Positions 23,764 to 35,944 of a stretch of 64,000 nucleotides of DNA are shown piece by piece; the first letter of the stretch is position 1; each line of letters begins with the position of its first letter. The position numbers and the translations under genes were made by a program. The stretch comes from Heterobasidion occidentale (Eukaryota > Basidiomycota > Agaricomycetes > Russulales > Bondarzewiaceae), in assembly GCA_039111635.1 (NCBI GenBank), contig JBCAQO010000001.1, forward strand, positions 1,364,001-1,428,000, in the 5' to 3' direction. Below the pieces are notes generated by a model. It ran no database searches. It saw only the letters and a program-made list of their open reading frames with translations, and was not told the origin of the DNA.

Positions 23764-25287
23764 TCAGCGTCGAGGACTCTGCCGTTGTCTGCAGCTTCGT
23801 CGTGTGGGAGCGGGCACTGCTGAGACGTCCGGGCTCGAGAGTTGATTCTCGTCACGGTGTCGCACTTCAGCGAGCGCGACGCTGCCCGCACGCTTCCACG
23901 GCTGGTACCTGGAGCCGTGGGTGATCACAGACTCCTTGAGGTCGTGGACGCCCTCGATAATGCGTTCGCGGAAGCGGCCCGAAGTCCAAGCGTCGATGTT
24001 CCGGATGAGCAGCCAGACCTTGATGATGTCGCCGGGGTCGTCGAGGCACCATTCGTGGAACATGTCGTCTGCGGCCTCTTCAGCACGGTCCAAACCGGGG
24101 AACGGGGCGGACTGCACGATCTGTTCACAATGCGACACGATGTTGGTGAGCATGGGTGGATTGAAAGCAAAGCGGAGCACCAACCGGGGTTGCACCGTGC
24201 TCGCTCGAGCACCAGTCGACATGGGCACGGACTGTCCCGTCCGACCATATCAATCCAAACACCGGCGCCCTCACGTGCAGAGAATGCAGATGCCTGATCG
24301 CCGCGGCGGTCGACATGCGGTTCTGGCGGTACGCGTCGGTCAGCATCTGGTGCAAGGGCTTCTTGTCCTCCCAGAAACTGGACGCGAACTCGAAGCAGGG
24401 CGTGCTGGGGAGCTGTGCGCACGGCGTGCTCTGGCTCTCGAAGGATTTGCTGATGCGCCCGCGGGTCGTGAGCTCGCTTCTCTTGAGGGCCTTGAAAGGA
24501 GATTGTGCGCCGGCGGACAGTTCGCGAACGTCCTTCGACGCAATGAACACGGCGCAGTCGGGAATGGCGGTTTTGGCGTTTAGGATTCGTGCTGCAGTGG
24601 GTTTGGGTTTAAGGTGTCGCTGGGGTTGGGGGAGGGATATAGTACATTTAGCCCTGTGAGCAATAAGTATACACGTCGAGAAGAGCCAATGACGACGTGG
24701 CAATACCTGTAAGAGGATGTCGAAAGCGCGGGGCTTCGGAAAACTTCGTAGCTACACAAAGTATGAGAGTCTTGAGTGTGATTCACCTGGTACCAAAATA
24801 AATGAATAGAACGACTAACACGTTCGCGACGAAGTCGGCCTCCGACACTTTCTCTCCAATCTCGCGCATAGAACGAAGACGCTTCCAGGCTTTGAACACG
24901 ACCCGGAGGTCGTCGAGCAGCTCGAGGCTCTCTTCTGTTTCGGAAGATACGCTTTTGGAGAAAAGGCTCCGACACGACTTGCGGGCCTTCCTGAGGAATT
25001 TGCAAAATTCCGCCGATGCGCCAGGCAGAGGCAGCTGTGCGACAAGCTCACATCAAAGGCAGTACGACGGGAAGAGAGGTCGAAATCACCTTGCTCGCCC
25101 ATGAAGCGGGGAGAAGTCCGTCCACGGTGAAAACCTTGGTGACGTCGTCGCGAAGGTCCTTTGGCACGTCCGAATACGCGACCTGTTCGCAACCCTGGTA
25201 AGTCGCCCACGTCTCGAAGTTCTTGACGTTTCGCGCAATTCTGGATGATCGACGGGTCAAATGACGCGTCATAGCAAGCGAAGACAC
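23764..25287 (-). CDS. Conserved basidiomycete protein of unknown function
   Basis: I cannot name the family. It starts MSSLAMTRHLTRRSSRIARN at 25287 and continues KNFETWATYQGCEQVAYSDV. An intron with good GTGATT...CACAG borders follows. The next exon reads EFCKFLRKARKSCRSLF, then ELLDDLRVVFKAWKRLRSM and EADFVANV. A later exon has TAIPDCAVFIASKDVRELS, SPCAQLPSTPCFEFASSFWEDKKPLHQ in part, RQNRMSTAAAIRHLHSLHV and GLIWSDGTVRAHVDWCSSE. The last exon has DIIKVWLLIRNIDAWTSGRF and RERIIEGVHDLKESVITHG, and the stop is at 23764. The GLIWSDGTVRAHVDW block looks like the most conserved part and recalls uncharacterised agaricomycete proteins. There is no signal peptide or membrane helix. The tail is Ser/Arg-rich. 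Confidence 0.65.
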
Positions 25288-25754
25288 TAGAGCCTACTCG
25301 GACGCAGAAAGAGAACGCGGTGGACGCGTCCCTTTCTTGACCGGTGGAGCAGTGGACACGGAATCCAGCGATTCTCGGTTAGGGCTTGGCATGAGGATAG
25401 TTCTGATGTAGGTTAGTAGAAAGAATGTCGCTGAGTGATGTGTTAGAAAGAGGGAGGTAGGTGTCGCTGAGTGTCGTGAGTGTCGTGCAAGCCACCACAG
25501 TGCAGCTGGAGGGGATTAACTGAGAGGGGGCGGAGGTAATTGGCAAGGGCGGGGGCTTCTAGTTAGCCTTTTGTATCATCCAAAGTTACCAAATCAGGAC
25601 CGCTCGGAAGCAATATGGACGTTCTTAGATCTCAGATTCGGCCAATTCGCGTCATTTTGCCTTTGTTCCGCTGTCCCCACCAGTAGACAAAGATTCACGC
25701 GTACATCGCAGAAGAATAAGACCAAACGTGAAAAGGTGGTATGTACTATGCAGA
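25288..25754. other. Intergenic, no gene seen
   Basis: Promoter side of the unknown gene at 23.8-25.3 kb and 3' side of the carnitine carrier. It contains short GTGTCG-type direct repeats around 25440-25490 but no supported gene. Confidence 0.5.
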
Positions 25755-27190
25755 TTAGAAGAAGCCGTCCATGACCTTTCTCGAGGCCTCCACTCCGAGC
25801 TGAACGAGGGTCAGTCAGTGAAGCACGCAGAGACGAAATGAGAAAACGCACAAAAGTTGCAGCATTCGCCGGGAATGCCTGCACAGCCGTCCATCAGTAT
25901 CTGAAAATGGGCGCTCGTTTTTGACACGTACCCGTCCCATCGCCGGACCAAACCCTTTCCACAGCGCCTTTACTCCGTCCGCCGCGATCGTCTTCCTCGC
26001 GCAGTCAAAGAAACCGGAGTACGTTCCCGTGGGCGCCGACTGCAGTCTCGATTTTAAAACCTGGAATGCCGCGAGCGGGTCAGCACACATCCCACAAACA
26101 GCGAGGACGGTGGGGGCGGCGCACATCGGGAGGAATAGCAATGGCCCACATGGCTACGCCAGCAGTACCACCGGCCAATATGACGGCGCTAAGGTTCAAG
26201 TCTGCTGGCGATGCGCCGGCAGGCGTCAAGAACTTCTTCGTGACTTCATATGCGGCGAAATATCTATTCGGGCCCGAATGAGCAAACGAGCCAGCAGCAA
26301 GGCGAATCGAAAACGCACGCAGCGCTTCCAGGTCCATCACGGGCCAGCGTCGCGCCTGTACCGCGGAATATACTGCGCAGACCACCCTCCTTGTAAAGGT
26401 GCTTCATGACATCCAAGACACCCTTATATTTATGTTCTGATCCGCCCTGCCCTTGCACCTTCACAAAATGTCAAACGATGTACAATTGGAGGAATATGCA
26501 AAGTAACTCACTTGGAGGAGAACTTTCGCTCTCTCTACAGGGGCAGTGATGGCGGTGGTCGGGACGGCGGAGAGAAAGCCAGCTGTAGCAAGCTCTGCGA
26601 TGGTCAATTTGATTGTGTGCGGTTGGGTGTCAGCGCGAAGATCAGGGCCTTCGACGCGTCATACGCCTGAAAAGAAAGAGAAGTGAGTCTTTTGAGCTCA
26701 TTGATGCTCGAAGATACGGTTCTTACCCAGAAGGACACGGCAAATATGGCGTGACGCCGAGTAATGGTGGGACCATACCACGGTACATGCTTTTCGTCGA
26801 CGACAATACCTTCAGTACCCCATTCGCAGCATGAAATATAACAGGACCTACCCAGTGATGCCGTCACGCGCAACAGCCTGTCTCACCACATCCACCGCTC
26901 CCTTGTACGTCCCCGGAGGTGCGGTCTGCAGCCGAGTCTTCGTGAGGTCGAAAGGATGACCTGGAGGCAGGAATGCCAGCACATTGAGCGATGTTACGAG
27001 TGTTACGCGCGCAGCGTACCGACTAATACCGCAGACACGCCTCCAAACCCTCCCGCGATGAACGACTTCACATTGTCGGCAGCGGACGAGACCGCTCTCG
27101 TTTCTATCGCCGCGTCGGCGTCGGTGCTCTGTCACAACGAGCATGGTTCAAGTAGTCCCGATCCACGTAAAAAATGACTCGACGCACCAT
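25755..27190 (-). CDS. CRC1: Mitochondrial carnitine/acylcarnitine carrier
   Basis: Inner-membrane carrier exchanging acylcarnitine for carnitine, needed for mitochondrial use of fatty-acid and acetyl units. Three carrier repeats are visible with their signature motifs: [35 protein letters not shown] and [20 protein letters not shown]. Other family blocks are [62 protein letters not shown] and [17 protein letters not shown]. The last residues are VMDGFF, then TAA at 25755-25757. HPFDLTK plus the YKG pattern and the overall order fit SLC25A20/Crc1 rather than ornithine carriers. The start ATG at 27190 is followed at once by an intron (GTGCGTCG...TGACAG), and coding resumes with [19 protein letters not shown], so the first coding exon is a single codon. 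Confidence 0.93.
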
Positions 27191-27532
27191 CTCTGCGTGG
27201 TGGAAAGTGGGGTAATGGGAGAGTGTGAGCGGTAGTGCGGGAATGCGCGGACGAGGACTGGAGGGTTATTTAGAGACCGGCTGTCCGATGGCCAATTCCG
27301 GACATGATGGAGCGTGATTTTGCCGATCTAACACCCTTTATCTGATAACTCGATCGGCGTGCAGACGCTCACAATCACAGAGATGCGTTCGAATGGCAAT
27401 ATGATATACAACGAGTGCCCGTGTATTTCCAGTACATATTTCACCTATAGTGAAGACAATAACCTCGAGATATTCTACAATATTGACGTGCCGTGTCCGG
27501 TGTCTAAGCCCAATACATAAAGCACTCCCTCG
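27191..27532. other. Intergenic, no gene seen
   Basis: Upstream of the carnitine carrier and 3' of the fasciclin gene. No supported gene. Confidence 0.5.
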
Positions 27533-30358
27533 TCACGCGTCGACCAGCGCATCCTCTTCTCTGGAAAACCCGCCCACAGGCTCGTACGTCGCCTCGGTCG
27601 CGTCCCTCCTCCATATGGCCCTCACGCCCAAGAAAAACATGCAGATCGCGAGCGAGCCGATCACGCCGACCGCGACGGGCGCACCGAACGCGATCCACCA
27701 CGGCGGCTGGTACGGAACCAACAAGCGATCGATCTGAATGACGCCGCCCGTGCCGGACCCCGTCGTCGCGCGGCCCCACGCCAGCACGCGCGCAGAGTCC
27801 GCGCGCCCGTTCGTGCCCCGCGCGTCCTTGATCCCGACGACCAGGTCACCGCCCTCGAGCGCGCGGAACACGACGTCGCCGTAGTCCGAGTCTGGCGAGA
27901 GCAGCGTCGCGTACGTGGCGGAGTTGTCGAGCGACAGCGGGCGGTTGTTGTTCGGCGCGTCGGACACCTCGACGGACTGCGGCACCTTGATCAGGTGCTG
28001 GCTGACGATCGCGCGCAGGATGTGCGTATTGGAGTACAGCTGCGTCAGGTTGAATGGCTTGAACGCGTCGTCTGTGGGGCAAAGGAGCGTCCATCCTGTG
28101 CCGGTCTGGCCGTCGTGGCCCCACGGTGAGTCTTCTGGCGGCGCCGTTCCGTTCAAGACCCAGTCCATGCCTGCTTTGACGACCATGTTCGCCATCGTCG
28201 TGCCCTTGGCCGCCTTGACGAGCTTCCCAACAGTGAGATCGAGAGAGCGTGGGATAAGTACGTCGGACAGTTCATGCACGACCCCAGTCTGGGTGAGCAT
28301 GTTTCTCGGGTAGAGATCGGAGTTCAGGCCGGCCCAACCGCCACTGGCATTGAGAACGATCGAGCCATTTGCGGTCCTTTCCACGTGGAGGTCTGAGCCT
28401 TCCAAAGTCGCATATGTCCGGGCGGAGCTGTTTTGCAAGCTCTGAGCATATACGACATCGTCGAGTACGTGGTGCAGGATGACGTGTTCTAGATCGGATT
28501 TGGAAGAAGCAGAGAGAAGATGCTCGCTGACTAGGAGACCCAAGCGCTTGAACGCATCGTTATGAGGGATGAGAAGCGTTGTGCGGGGCGTTGTCTTGAG
28601 AAAGTCAGCTAGCGAAGAGGAAAATATGGCGGCAAGGAACGAGGACAGGTCGAGAGAAGGAAGCGCCACTTGCAACGCATCATCAGGCGGTGCGAGCGGT
28701 CGAGAAACGAAGTAGATTAATGTGTTGTTTATCTCGCCTGATAAATGCGTGAGATGGCATCGTATCCGGAAGGCCCGTTGAGAAAGAACGCTTACGAGGT
28801 TCTCCGACAATAGAGGCACCGCCAAAGCTGATCGAGGAGGAAGCTTCGGTTTTCTCTTTCCCATGCCTGCTGACCTCCACCTCGAGGACTTGCCTTCCGG
28901 AGCCCAATCCAGGTTCATCCAACTCGGTCTGTATAAGCATTCCGTCCTTCAATTTGCTTGGATTCCACTGGCCAGGGAGGAAGTGATATTTCAGCATCTT
29001 CTTCAATTCCTCACTGCCCTTCTCCGGTAAATCACCGTCTCCATACATGGCAATAACATCGTCTTGAGGGGCAAGGATGGTGTACTTCGCTTGCGTGTCG
29101 TTCACTAGATGAGTGAGGTTGACTGAATGAATAAGAGAGATGAAGTGGGTACACTTCAAGGTGAGAAGGAATTTCTCTGGTGTCAGTTGCAGTGCGCCGG
29201 GAGGTATGAGCAAGGAAGAGACGGTGTGGAGAACGCCATTGGAGGCGTAGATGTCCGGCTGTTTTAGCTCAGCGTCAGAAACGAGCACTTTGTCGGGAGC
29301 GGTCACGATCTTTAACGTCTGGCCGTCAAGAGTGGTCACTGTGATCACGGTGAGACGTTAGTCAAAAAATTCCCTTGAATAACTTACAATTGATCGCAGG
29401 TTCAAACGAGTCGGACCATTTCACAGTCTTCTTCTCTACTGTGTGCATCTCAAAAATACGACGAAGGTCGTGGGTCGCAAAGTCACTCTCGAGATACAGT
29501 CTCTCAATGGGATCAAGGGCGTCCCATGCAGGGTCCTCTGGCAGGAAGAGGGTGAGCTCTGAAGAGGTATTGAGACGGTCTATGATCTCTGGTGTGAGAA
29601 TCTTGTGAAAGTAAGAGACAGAGGAGTGAGACGCGACGATGTTTGCTGTGGGAGACGGCAGGTGAGAATGGGGTACGGAAAGGGCCGGAACCGACAAGGG
29701 ACCGACCTAGGTTCGTTGGGACGGGAAGAACGTCGTCTATTCCTAACAGTATACCGTTCCCGGCATCGACCTGACCCTTTACCAGCTTCGCACCTCCTTC
29801 GCCGAACGCGTCCACGCCGACACGCAGTTCGCCGTCGCGGGTACCAAGACGGAGGCGTTGAGGTTCGCCACCCAGAGTTCCGCCCGGAATAGGCATCCAA
29901 GGAGGATGAGGAGGCGGGTCGCGAGTGGGAGGTTCGCGAGGGATGCGGGGGAAGTGGAGGGTCTTCAATGTGAGAACATCCTGTTCAGCAGGAAGGACGA
30001 TAGAATAATTCAATAGATGATAGAATAAGTCCTGACGGAGCTGCTCGTTGATATTATCTGCATAGGGCATAGTGTGGTCGTGTAGAGCGTTCATCCATAG
30101 AGGATTGGAAGAGGAGTGCCGTTTGACGGCATCGTTGGTTGGAGCGAAGAAAGTGCTGCCGTTCAACTTGTTGAGAGTTGGGATTAGCCTTGCGCGTTGA
30201 AGCAAGTGGAGAAGTAAGGTATAGTCCAGATCTGCAGAGAGTGCTTCGACGAGTGTCTTGGGGGGAGAATCTAATGAGACCTGGGCGGCGGAGTCTGCGA
30301 ACACGCGGGGCGGGAGGAGAGCAAAGAAGGAGAGGGGAATCGCGTTCCAGAGACGCAT
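27533..30358 (-). CDS. Fasciclin (FAS1) repeat membrane protein
   Basis: Secretory membrane protein probably involved in adhesion or the cell surface. It starts MRLWNAIPLSFFALLPPRVF at 30358, a signal peptide. Five FAS1-like units can be picked out by their hydrophobic-rich openings and TFFAPTNDA-type motifs. These are LNGSTFFAPTNDAVKRH; SSELTLFLPEDPAWDAL; AKYTILAPQDDVIAMYG; TTLLIPHNDAFKRLGLL with HVILHHVLDDVVYAQSL; and WTLLCPTDDAFKPFNLTQLY with ILRAIVSQHLIKVPQSVEV. Near the C-terminus is one membrane helix, WWIAFGAPVAVGVIGSLAIC, then a short cytoplasmic tail ending EEDALVDA. Topology is therefore type I. Exons are GC-rich. It is head-to-head with Rav1. Function beyond the domain type is inferred. 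Confidence 0.88.
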
Positions 30359-30692
30359 TGCGAGGAGAGTCAGAGGAGGCGTGCGCAGCAGAGGCAGGGG
30401 TGGATTAAATAACGCGGCCTTGCAGGGAAGGCGAGGGCGCGCATGAACCGAACGACTTGACACAGACGCCGCGGTGACGACACGCTCCCTGTGCGAGGCC
30501 ACCGACTTACGTAACACCAGGCGGCCCTTGCCCCCGAGGCGACCGCGTTCGGCGACGTCTTCTTCGTCTTCATCGTCTCCCTGTTCAGCTCACCTAGGCC
30601 TGGTCTCTGTTCGATGCTAGACGTGAGCTTTCCTTGAAGGCCTCGACGACTGGCCCTACAACTTCCTTTAATCCGCACATCGTGGCATCGCC
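30359..30692. promoter_or_regulatory. Divergent promoter region between the FAS1 gene and RAV1
   Basis: 334 bp separate the two start codons, which face away from each other, so both promoters and 5' UTRs must lie here unless a 5' intron is used. No TATA box stands out. Confidence 0.5.
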
Positions 30693-33600
30693 ATGCTCGA
30701 CCTCCTCCGCACGTATGCAGGGTGCCCCGCTTCTGGCCTCCAATGCCTGTATCTTCCAAACAAAACGCTTCTAGTCTGTGACGCACTCCCTCGCGCGCGC
30801 TTTTCTGACGCGTTATTCTCAGCTCTACCCCTCTGCAGACACGATCGTCGTTCTCGATGCCCGTAGACTTCTCCTCATCCGCGCCCTCGCTTTCTGGCAA
30901 GTCTTCCCGGGCTCGCGCCACGTGAGCGACAGCATAAAGTGCCTGTCTGTCGACTCTTCGATGAAGCTCGTGCGTCCGCCCATCACACTGACGATCGAAT
31001 ATTCCTTAGGCGGTCCCGCCATGTAGATAGTGGCTTCCATGGGCGCACGTGTTGCTGCCTGGTCTCTCTCGGGAGTGCAGCAGGACGTCTGGCGCGTCCA
31101 TTCCTCCCTCACTCTTCCAGGAGGCCATGACGTGAGTAGTCTGGACTGCAAATCTGGTAAATACTGCTATCTCGTGATTGTGTCGCTAGAAATGAATAGA
31201 TCATCTTGTACCACATCAGGTTTGCTCGCCATCGCTAGTCATAATTCTCTCTCCGTCTACACATTGATCTTGGAAAATGACCTACCAACGTGGTCGAAGA
31301 AGTGGACCTGCGCGTACGTTTAGTCGTTCTAGTGCTCCTGGCTCCACAGCTTGATGAAAGTCTCAGCATCGCGACGCCCTCACGCGTCCGGTTCTCACCA
31401 TCCTTGATGTACATGGCTACAACGTGCCAAGTGCGTTACCCCACTCCGCGTTCCAATTCTCATTTTGACCAATGCGCAGCACGATAATGTAGTACGCATA
31501 TATTTAACTACCTCCGGCCGTCAGACCCAGGCCATCCCTCATCCGAGACCGGTCGTCAATATCACTTGGCGCCAGTCCCAGGCCTCCAGTCGGTTCGTTC
31601 ATGTACACCATGCGTCACCTAACATTGCTGACTTCCGGTGCAGGGACGATCTCATCTATACACCATTACTTCTGACTCGACTCTGCGGATATTCTTCCAA
31701 TCTTAGATTCGCCGCAGCACGTACAGCTGCATGCGACATTAGATCTCTTCTCGTCTCTCCCTCCTACAGTCCTTTCGCAAACATCTTCCAATTCTGCAGA
31801 TTCCAGTGTATTTTGGCTAGACAGAGAAATTATTGGAGACGCCTGACCCACGCTGTACGCGATGTGCCTGATGCAGAGGATGCAAAAAGTCGGAGAGCAA
31901 GAGACATCAAGGAAGCGGGTTGGGACCTATTTCTTCGAGTTTTCTCTGACGGCTCCTTGGTCGTTCGAGCTGTTGCAGTGAGTATGATATGTCGTCAACT
32001 CTCAATTAGCTAGAGCTTTTCCTCAGAATATAGATCGCCGGCCCCCGACCCTTCTCAAGCAATTGACATTACTTCAGACATGGCCCACGACCTTTCCTTC
32101 GCCCCCTTCTCACCTTTACATCCTCCCAAACCCTGGCCAGCCTACCCTGACCCTCGTGTCCTCATCTCCGCTCGCCACTTACTCTCTCAATCCGCTGAAC
32201 TTTTTCGATGCGCGTTCGGATGGTTTAGAGCTATGCGCACAAGGCCTAGAGCGCGTCCCGGAAGAGGACTCGCATGTTCGCCGCTTCGTGCGCACACCGG
32301 ACGGGCGGGGCGTCGCTGTTGTGCGCGAGGACGGCGGCGAGGTGTGGACCGTACACGAGCAGGGGTCAACGCTTGTGCGTGAACTTCGGTGGGCAGCCGC
32401 AGACCTTGTCGTTGTATTGAACAGAGGCAAGTTCAGCACTCTTCTTCGCCTTCGTAATGGTGAATTTTAATTCACTTGATAGGTCGCACTATTGCCACCT
32501 TCTCCAACGCTGATCATATTCTCACTCTTCACACCACGCCCACCACGACTCTCGCTCTTCCTTCTATCACGTCGCTGTTCTCCCTTCCCCCTTCGTCCGG
32601 CGAGCATGAGTGCATTTTCGGTGTCACGTCGGACCCTACGCCGTCCATCCTCCACATTCACGCCACGCTCGAACCGACACCGTCCCTGCACCTCTTATCG
32701 AATACCACGCTGCCCTTACCCTCGCCGCCTGCGTTCATCCTGCCCGTCGATCCGATGGCGTGGAGCGGCAACGAGGGTGCAAACGGCGCGCACGATGTGC
32801 TGTTGAGCGTGGGCCAAGATGGGCAGCTGATGTTCTGGCTCCCGGACGAAAATCCTGAAAGGGGGTGGAGGAGCACAGGTCACCTAAAGACGGGGCGCGT
32901 GGGTATCACGCTCGCCCGGTGTAGTTCCGCGAAGAAATCTGCCCTCGGTGCGCATATATCCGAAAGAATCGCTTTATTCTGTATTCATTTTTCATTTTGT
33001 TTTTCTGACCCTTTCGACGTGCGTACGCGTAGTTGTTCCGACCGCAGATGGCGAAGAGCTGACGATATGGGATTCGAAAGAGTCCGAATTCTCGTCTGGG
33101 CTGGAATACAAGATGTTCCTCTCGTCGTCGGACCCGGTCAATGACCTGGACTGGAGCGCGACGCCTGACAGCCAGTCGATTCTGGCCGTCGGCTTTGCGC
33201 ACCGCGTCGAGCTTCTCTGCCAACAGAGGATGACATACTTCGACGAAGACCCTGGCTGGGGTGTGATCCGGACGATCGACATCGGGAGGTGTGTTGCAGC
33301 CAGCTCTAGGCTCCTCGTACATGCGATCTCATAGCTCTGTTCTGCGCAGTTTGTTGCCGCATCCGATTAGTGATTCGATCTGGCTGGCGCACGGCTCGTT
33401 GCTCGTGGGTTCTGGCCATCAAATGGTCCTCTTTGGTCGATCGCCACAATTGCAAACCATCGAGAACGAGGAGCCTCCAGATAGCCTCTTCGAACACGTC
33501 GCAAGGTTGAACGGTCCTCTGGGAGACTGTCATCCTCAGATGCTTCTCCAGTGCTTGTTGTGGGGTAAGCCTATCCTGTTGGCTCGACTGTAGGTGCACT

Positions 33601-35697
33601 AATCAAAGGTACTGCAGACAAAGTGGAATTGGTCAAGGAGGTCATCGTCAACCTCGCGCAAGATCTCAAGAAAGTCCGAGAGATGGAGGCCGAGAGGTTC
33701 CATTCCACCGCCGTTCCAATTGACCATTTTTTGAGGAAGGATCAAATCACCAGCGTGCGTCTCGCGCCAGTTATCATCCTTGCTCCCTGGGATGCTTACT
33801 CGTCTGCCTTCAGAGCAAAAGGAACCACCGGCGTCAATATTCATCTCTCTTTGCTGTTCCAGATCAGAACGACGAGTATGGTGCGGACTTGCCATTGTAT
33901 TCATGTCCTGACATGTCGTTTGTAGACCGGACGATGAGGGCTTCTCACGATCATTGGTTGAGAAGCTACTGGAAGAACTAGAAGCGAATCCTCTACCCCA
34001 CCTCACGCCGAACGAGCACGCACATCTTCTTGTTCTTATCCAAACCACGCTGGAGGTGAGTGAACAGTAGAGCATTTAGATCCTTTTCTCTTACAATCCA
34101 TCTAGGTCGATGAGTCCCGCCGGGCTCTGGACGCTAACGGGTTGCGATATCTGATATCTATGCGGTCATTCTATATACTCAACAGACGTGCGTCTGCGCC
34201 TAGCAGCCCTGAATCGAAGGGGGGCGTCGCGCGGCGCACCGGGCGTAGGGAGCGGCTGCGGTTCAGAGATATGATCTGGGCATTTCATAGCGAGAGCCAG
34301 GGCCTGCTTCTATCCTCGTCCTCTGCAGCCTGCAACAACAAAATGACGTGGTCGGATGCGAGGGCGCTAGGCGTGTTCGTGTGGCTCAATTCGCTGGAGA
34401 TCATGGTATGTCCGTCGCACCCTCGTCTACCTCGAACACAAGCATAACAATTCATAGAAATCGCATATGGAAGTCATTGCCCGGAATGAGTATATGGCTG
34501 GAGACGCTCGTGATCCTGTCGCCTGTTCGCTCTTCTATTTCGCCCTTGGGAAATCTAAGCTTGTGCATGGGCTGTGGAGGCAGGCTGCCTGGCACAAGGA
34601 GCAATCGGTCATGCTGAAGTTCCTGTCGAATAATTTCAACGAACCCCGTTGGCAAACAGCTGCACTCAAGAACGCGTATGCCTTGCTCAGCAAACGCAGA
34701 TTTGGTCAGCTTTCGTTTAGCTTCACTGCGCCGACCGGCATGTCTGACTTTGAGGTGCCTTCAGAATACGCGGCTGCTTTTTTCCTGCTCGGGGGAAGCC
34801 TCAAGGATGCTGTCAATGTCTGCATCAAACAGCTAGACGACTTTCAGCTGGCTATTGCCTTGGCACGGATTGTCGAGCAGAGCGATGACGGGCCGATTCT
34901 CCAAGATATATTAAACAATACTGTAGTCCCTGTCGCTTTCAGGAAGGGTAACCGCTGGCTTGCGAGTTGGGCGTTTTGGCTGCTTCATCGCCGAGATTTG
35001 TCTGTCAGGATACTCGTGGTACGTTTGACTATTATGCACGACCAGTAGAAGACTGATCATGGTTCTTGATTCGAAAGACACCTCTGCAAGATATCGCGAC
35101 TTCTCTGAACGTTCGTATCGTGGATATCGGAAGTCCACATTATGACGACCCCAGTCTGGCTCTGCTGTTTTCTCAGCTCAAGTCAAAGACGCTGCAGACT
35201 GCCAAGGGCACGAGCGAAATCTCAGGCCAGACCGAGTTCAATTTTGTGCTGCAAATAGCGAGGGTGTTCATCCGAATGGGTGGCGATCTATTATTGACCG
35301 TTCCTTTGCATCTACTGACAGAATTCGCGGTCTAGGGTGCCACGTTCTAGCATTGGACCTGGTCCGCTCCTGGTCCTTCGACAGACCTTCGACGGTCGTG
35401 CGCGAGCGTCCTGACGCGCCTCCCAGTCCCACATCTCCTCGTCGGCTGTTCGCCTTGGAACCCGCATTGCGCCGGCGTTCCTCAATCATGATCGACATGG
35501 ACGTGTCGACCGCGCCTCCCACCCGAAGGGCTTCTCCCGAGCGTCGCGCCTTGGGCGACGTCCCAGAAGTCGTGCCGAAGGCGCCCATTAAAGAGGAAAG
35601 CGACCTGTTTGCGCGCAAGGCGGGGCTGGGCAGCTTGATGAAGTCTGCAAAGGAACATGTCCAAGTACCGGAGTTCGACGCGAGCGCATTCTTCTGA
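30693..35697 (+). CDS. RAV1: Rav1-like RAVE complex subunit (V-ATPase assembly)
   Basis: RAVE reassembles the V1 and V0 parts of the vacuolar ATPase; Rav1 is the WD40-containing large subunit related to metazoan DMXL/rabconnectin-3. The N-terminus is MLDLLRTYAGCPASGLQCLY at 30693, the Rav1 pattern. After an intron follow VVLDARRLLLIRALAFWQ and WD-like segments (GLLAIASHNSLSVYTL, VRIYLTTSGRQTQAIPHPRP). The conserved Rav1 C-terminal domain is strong: DPVACSLFYFALGKSKLVHG, LWRQAAWHKEQSVMLKFL, RWQTAALKNAYALLSKRRF, EYAAAFFLLGGSLKDAVNVC and QLAIALARIVEQSDD. The tail is Pro/Ser-rich and ends VPEFDASAFF. More than twenty exons are likely; many edges in 31-34 kb are approximate. This is a large gene with no sign of decay. 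Confidence 0.9.
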
Positions 35698-35944
35698 CCG
35701 CGTTTGTTCATATTCTACTTGATCCTGTCTCCTATTTTCCCAAGAAAAGATATCAATTCGCGACACGAACGAAAAGATAAGATGCCATGTATGCTAAGGT
35801 TTGGTATTTCTCGTCAAATGATTGTACAAAATTTCATGTGTTGGGTGTTACTGCCGGATCCAAGACGCGATACACAAAAGCCGATTAGGAAGAGTAAAAG
35901 GTGGTGAAGGGGCAAGTTCCGTTAATCCGTCATTAATCTACTCG

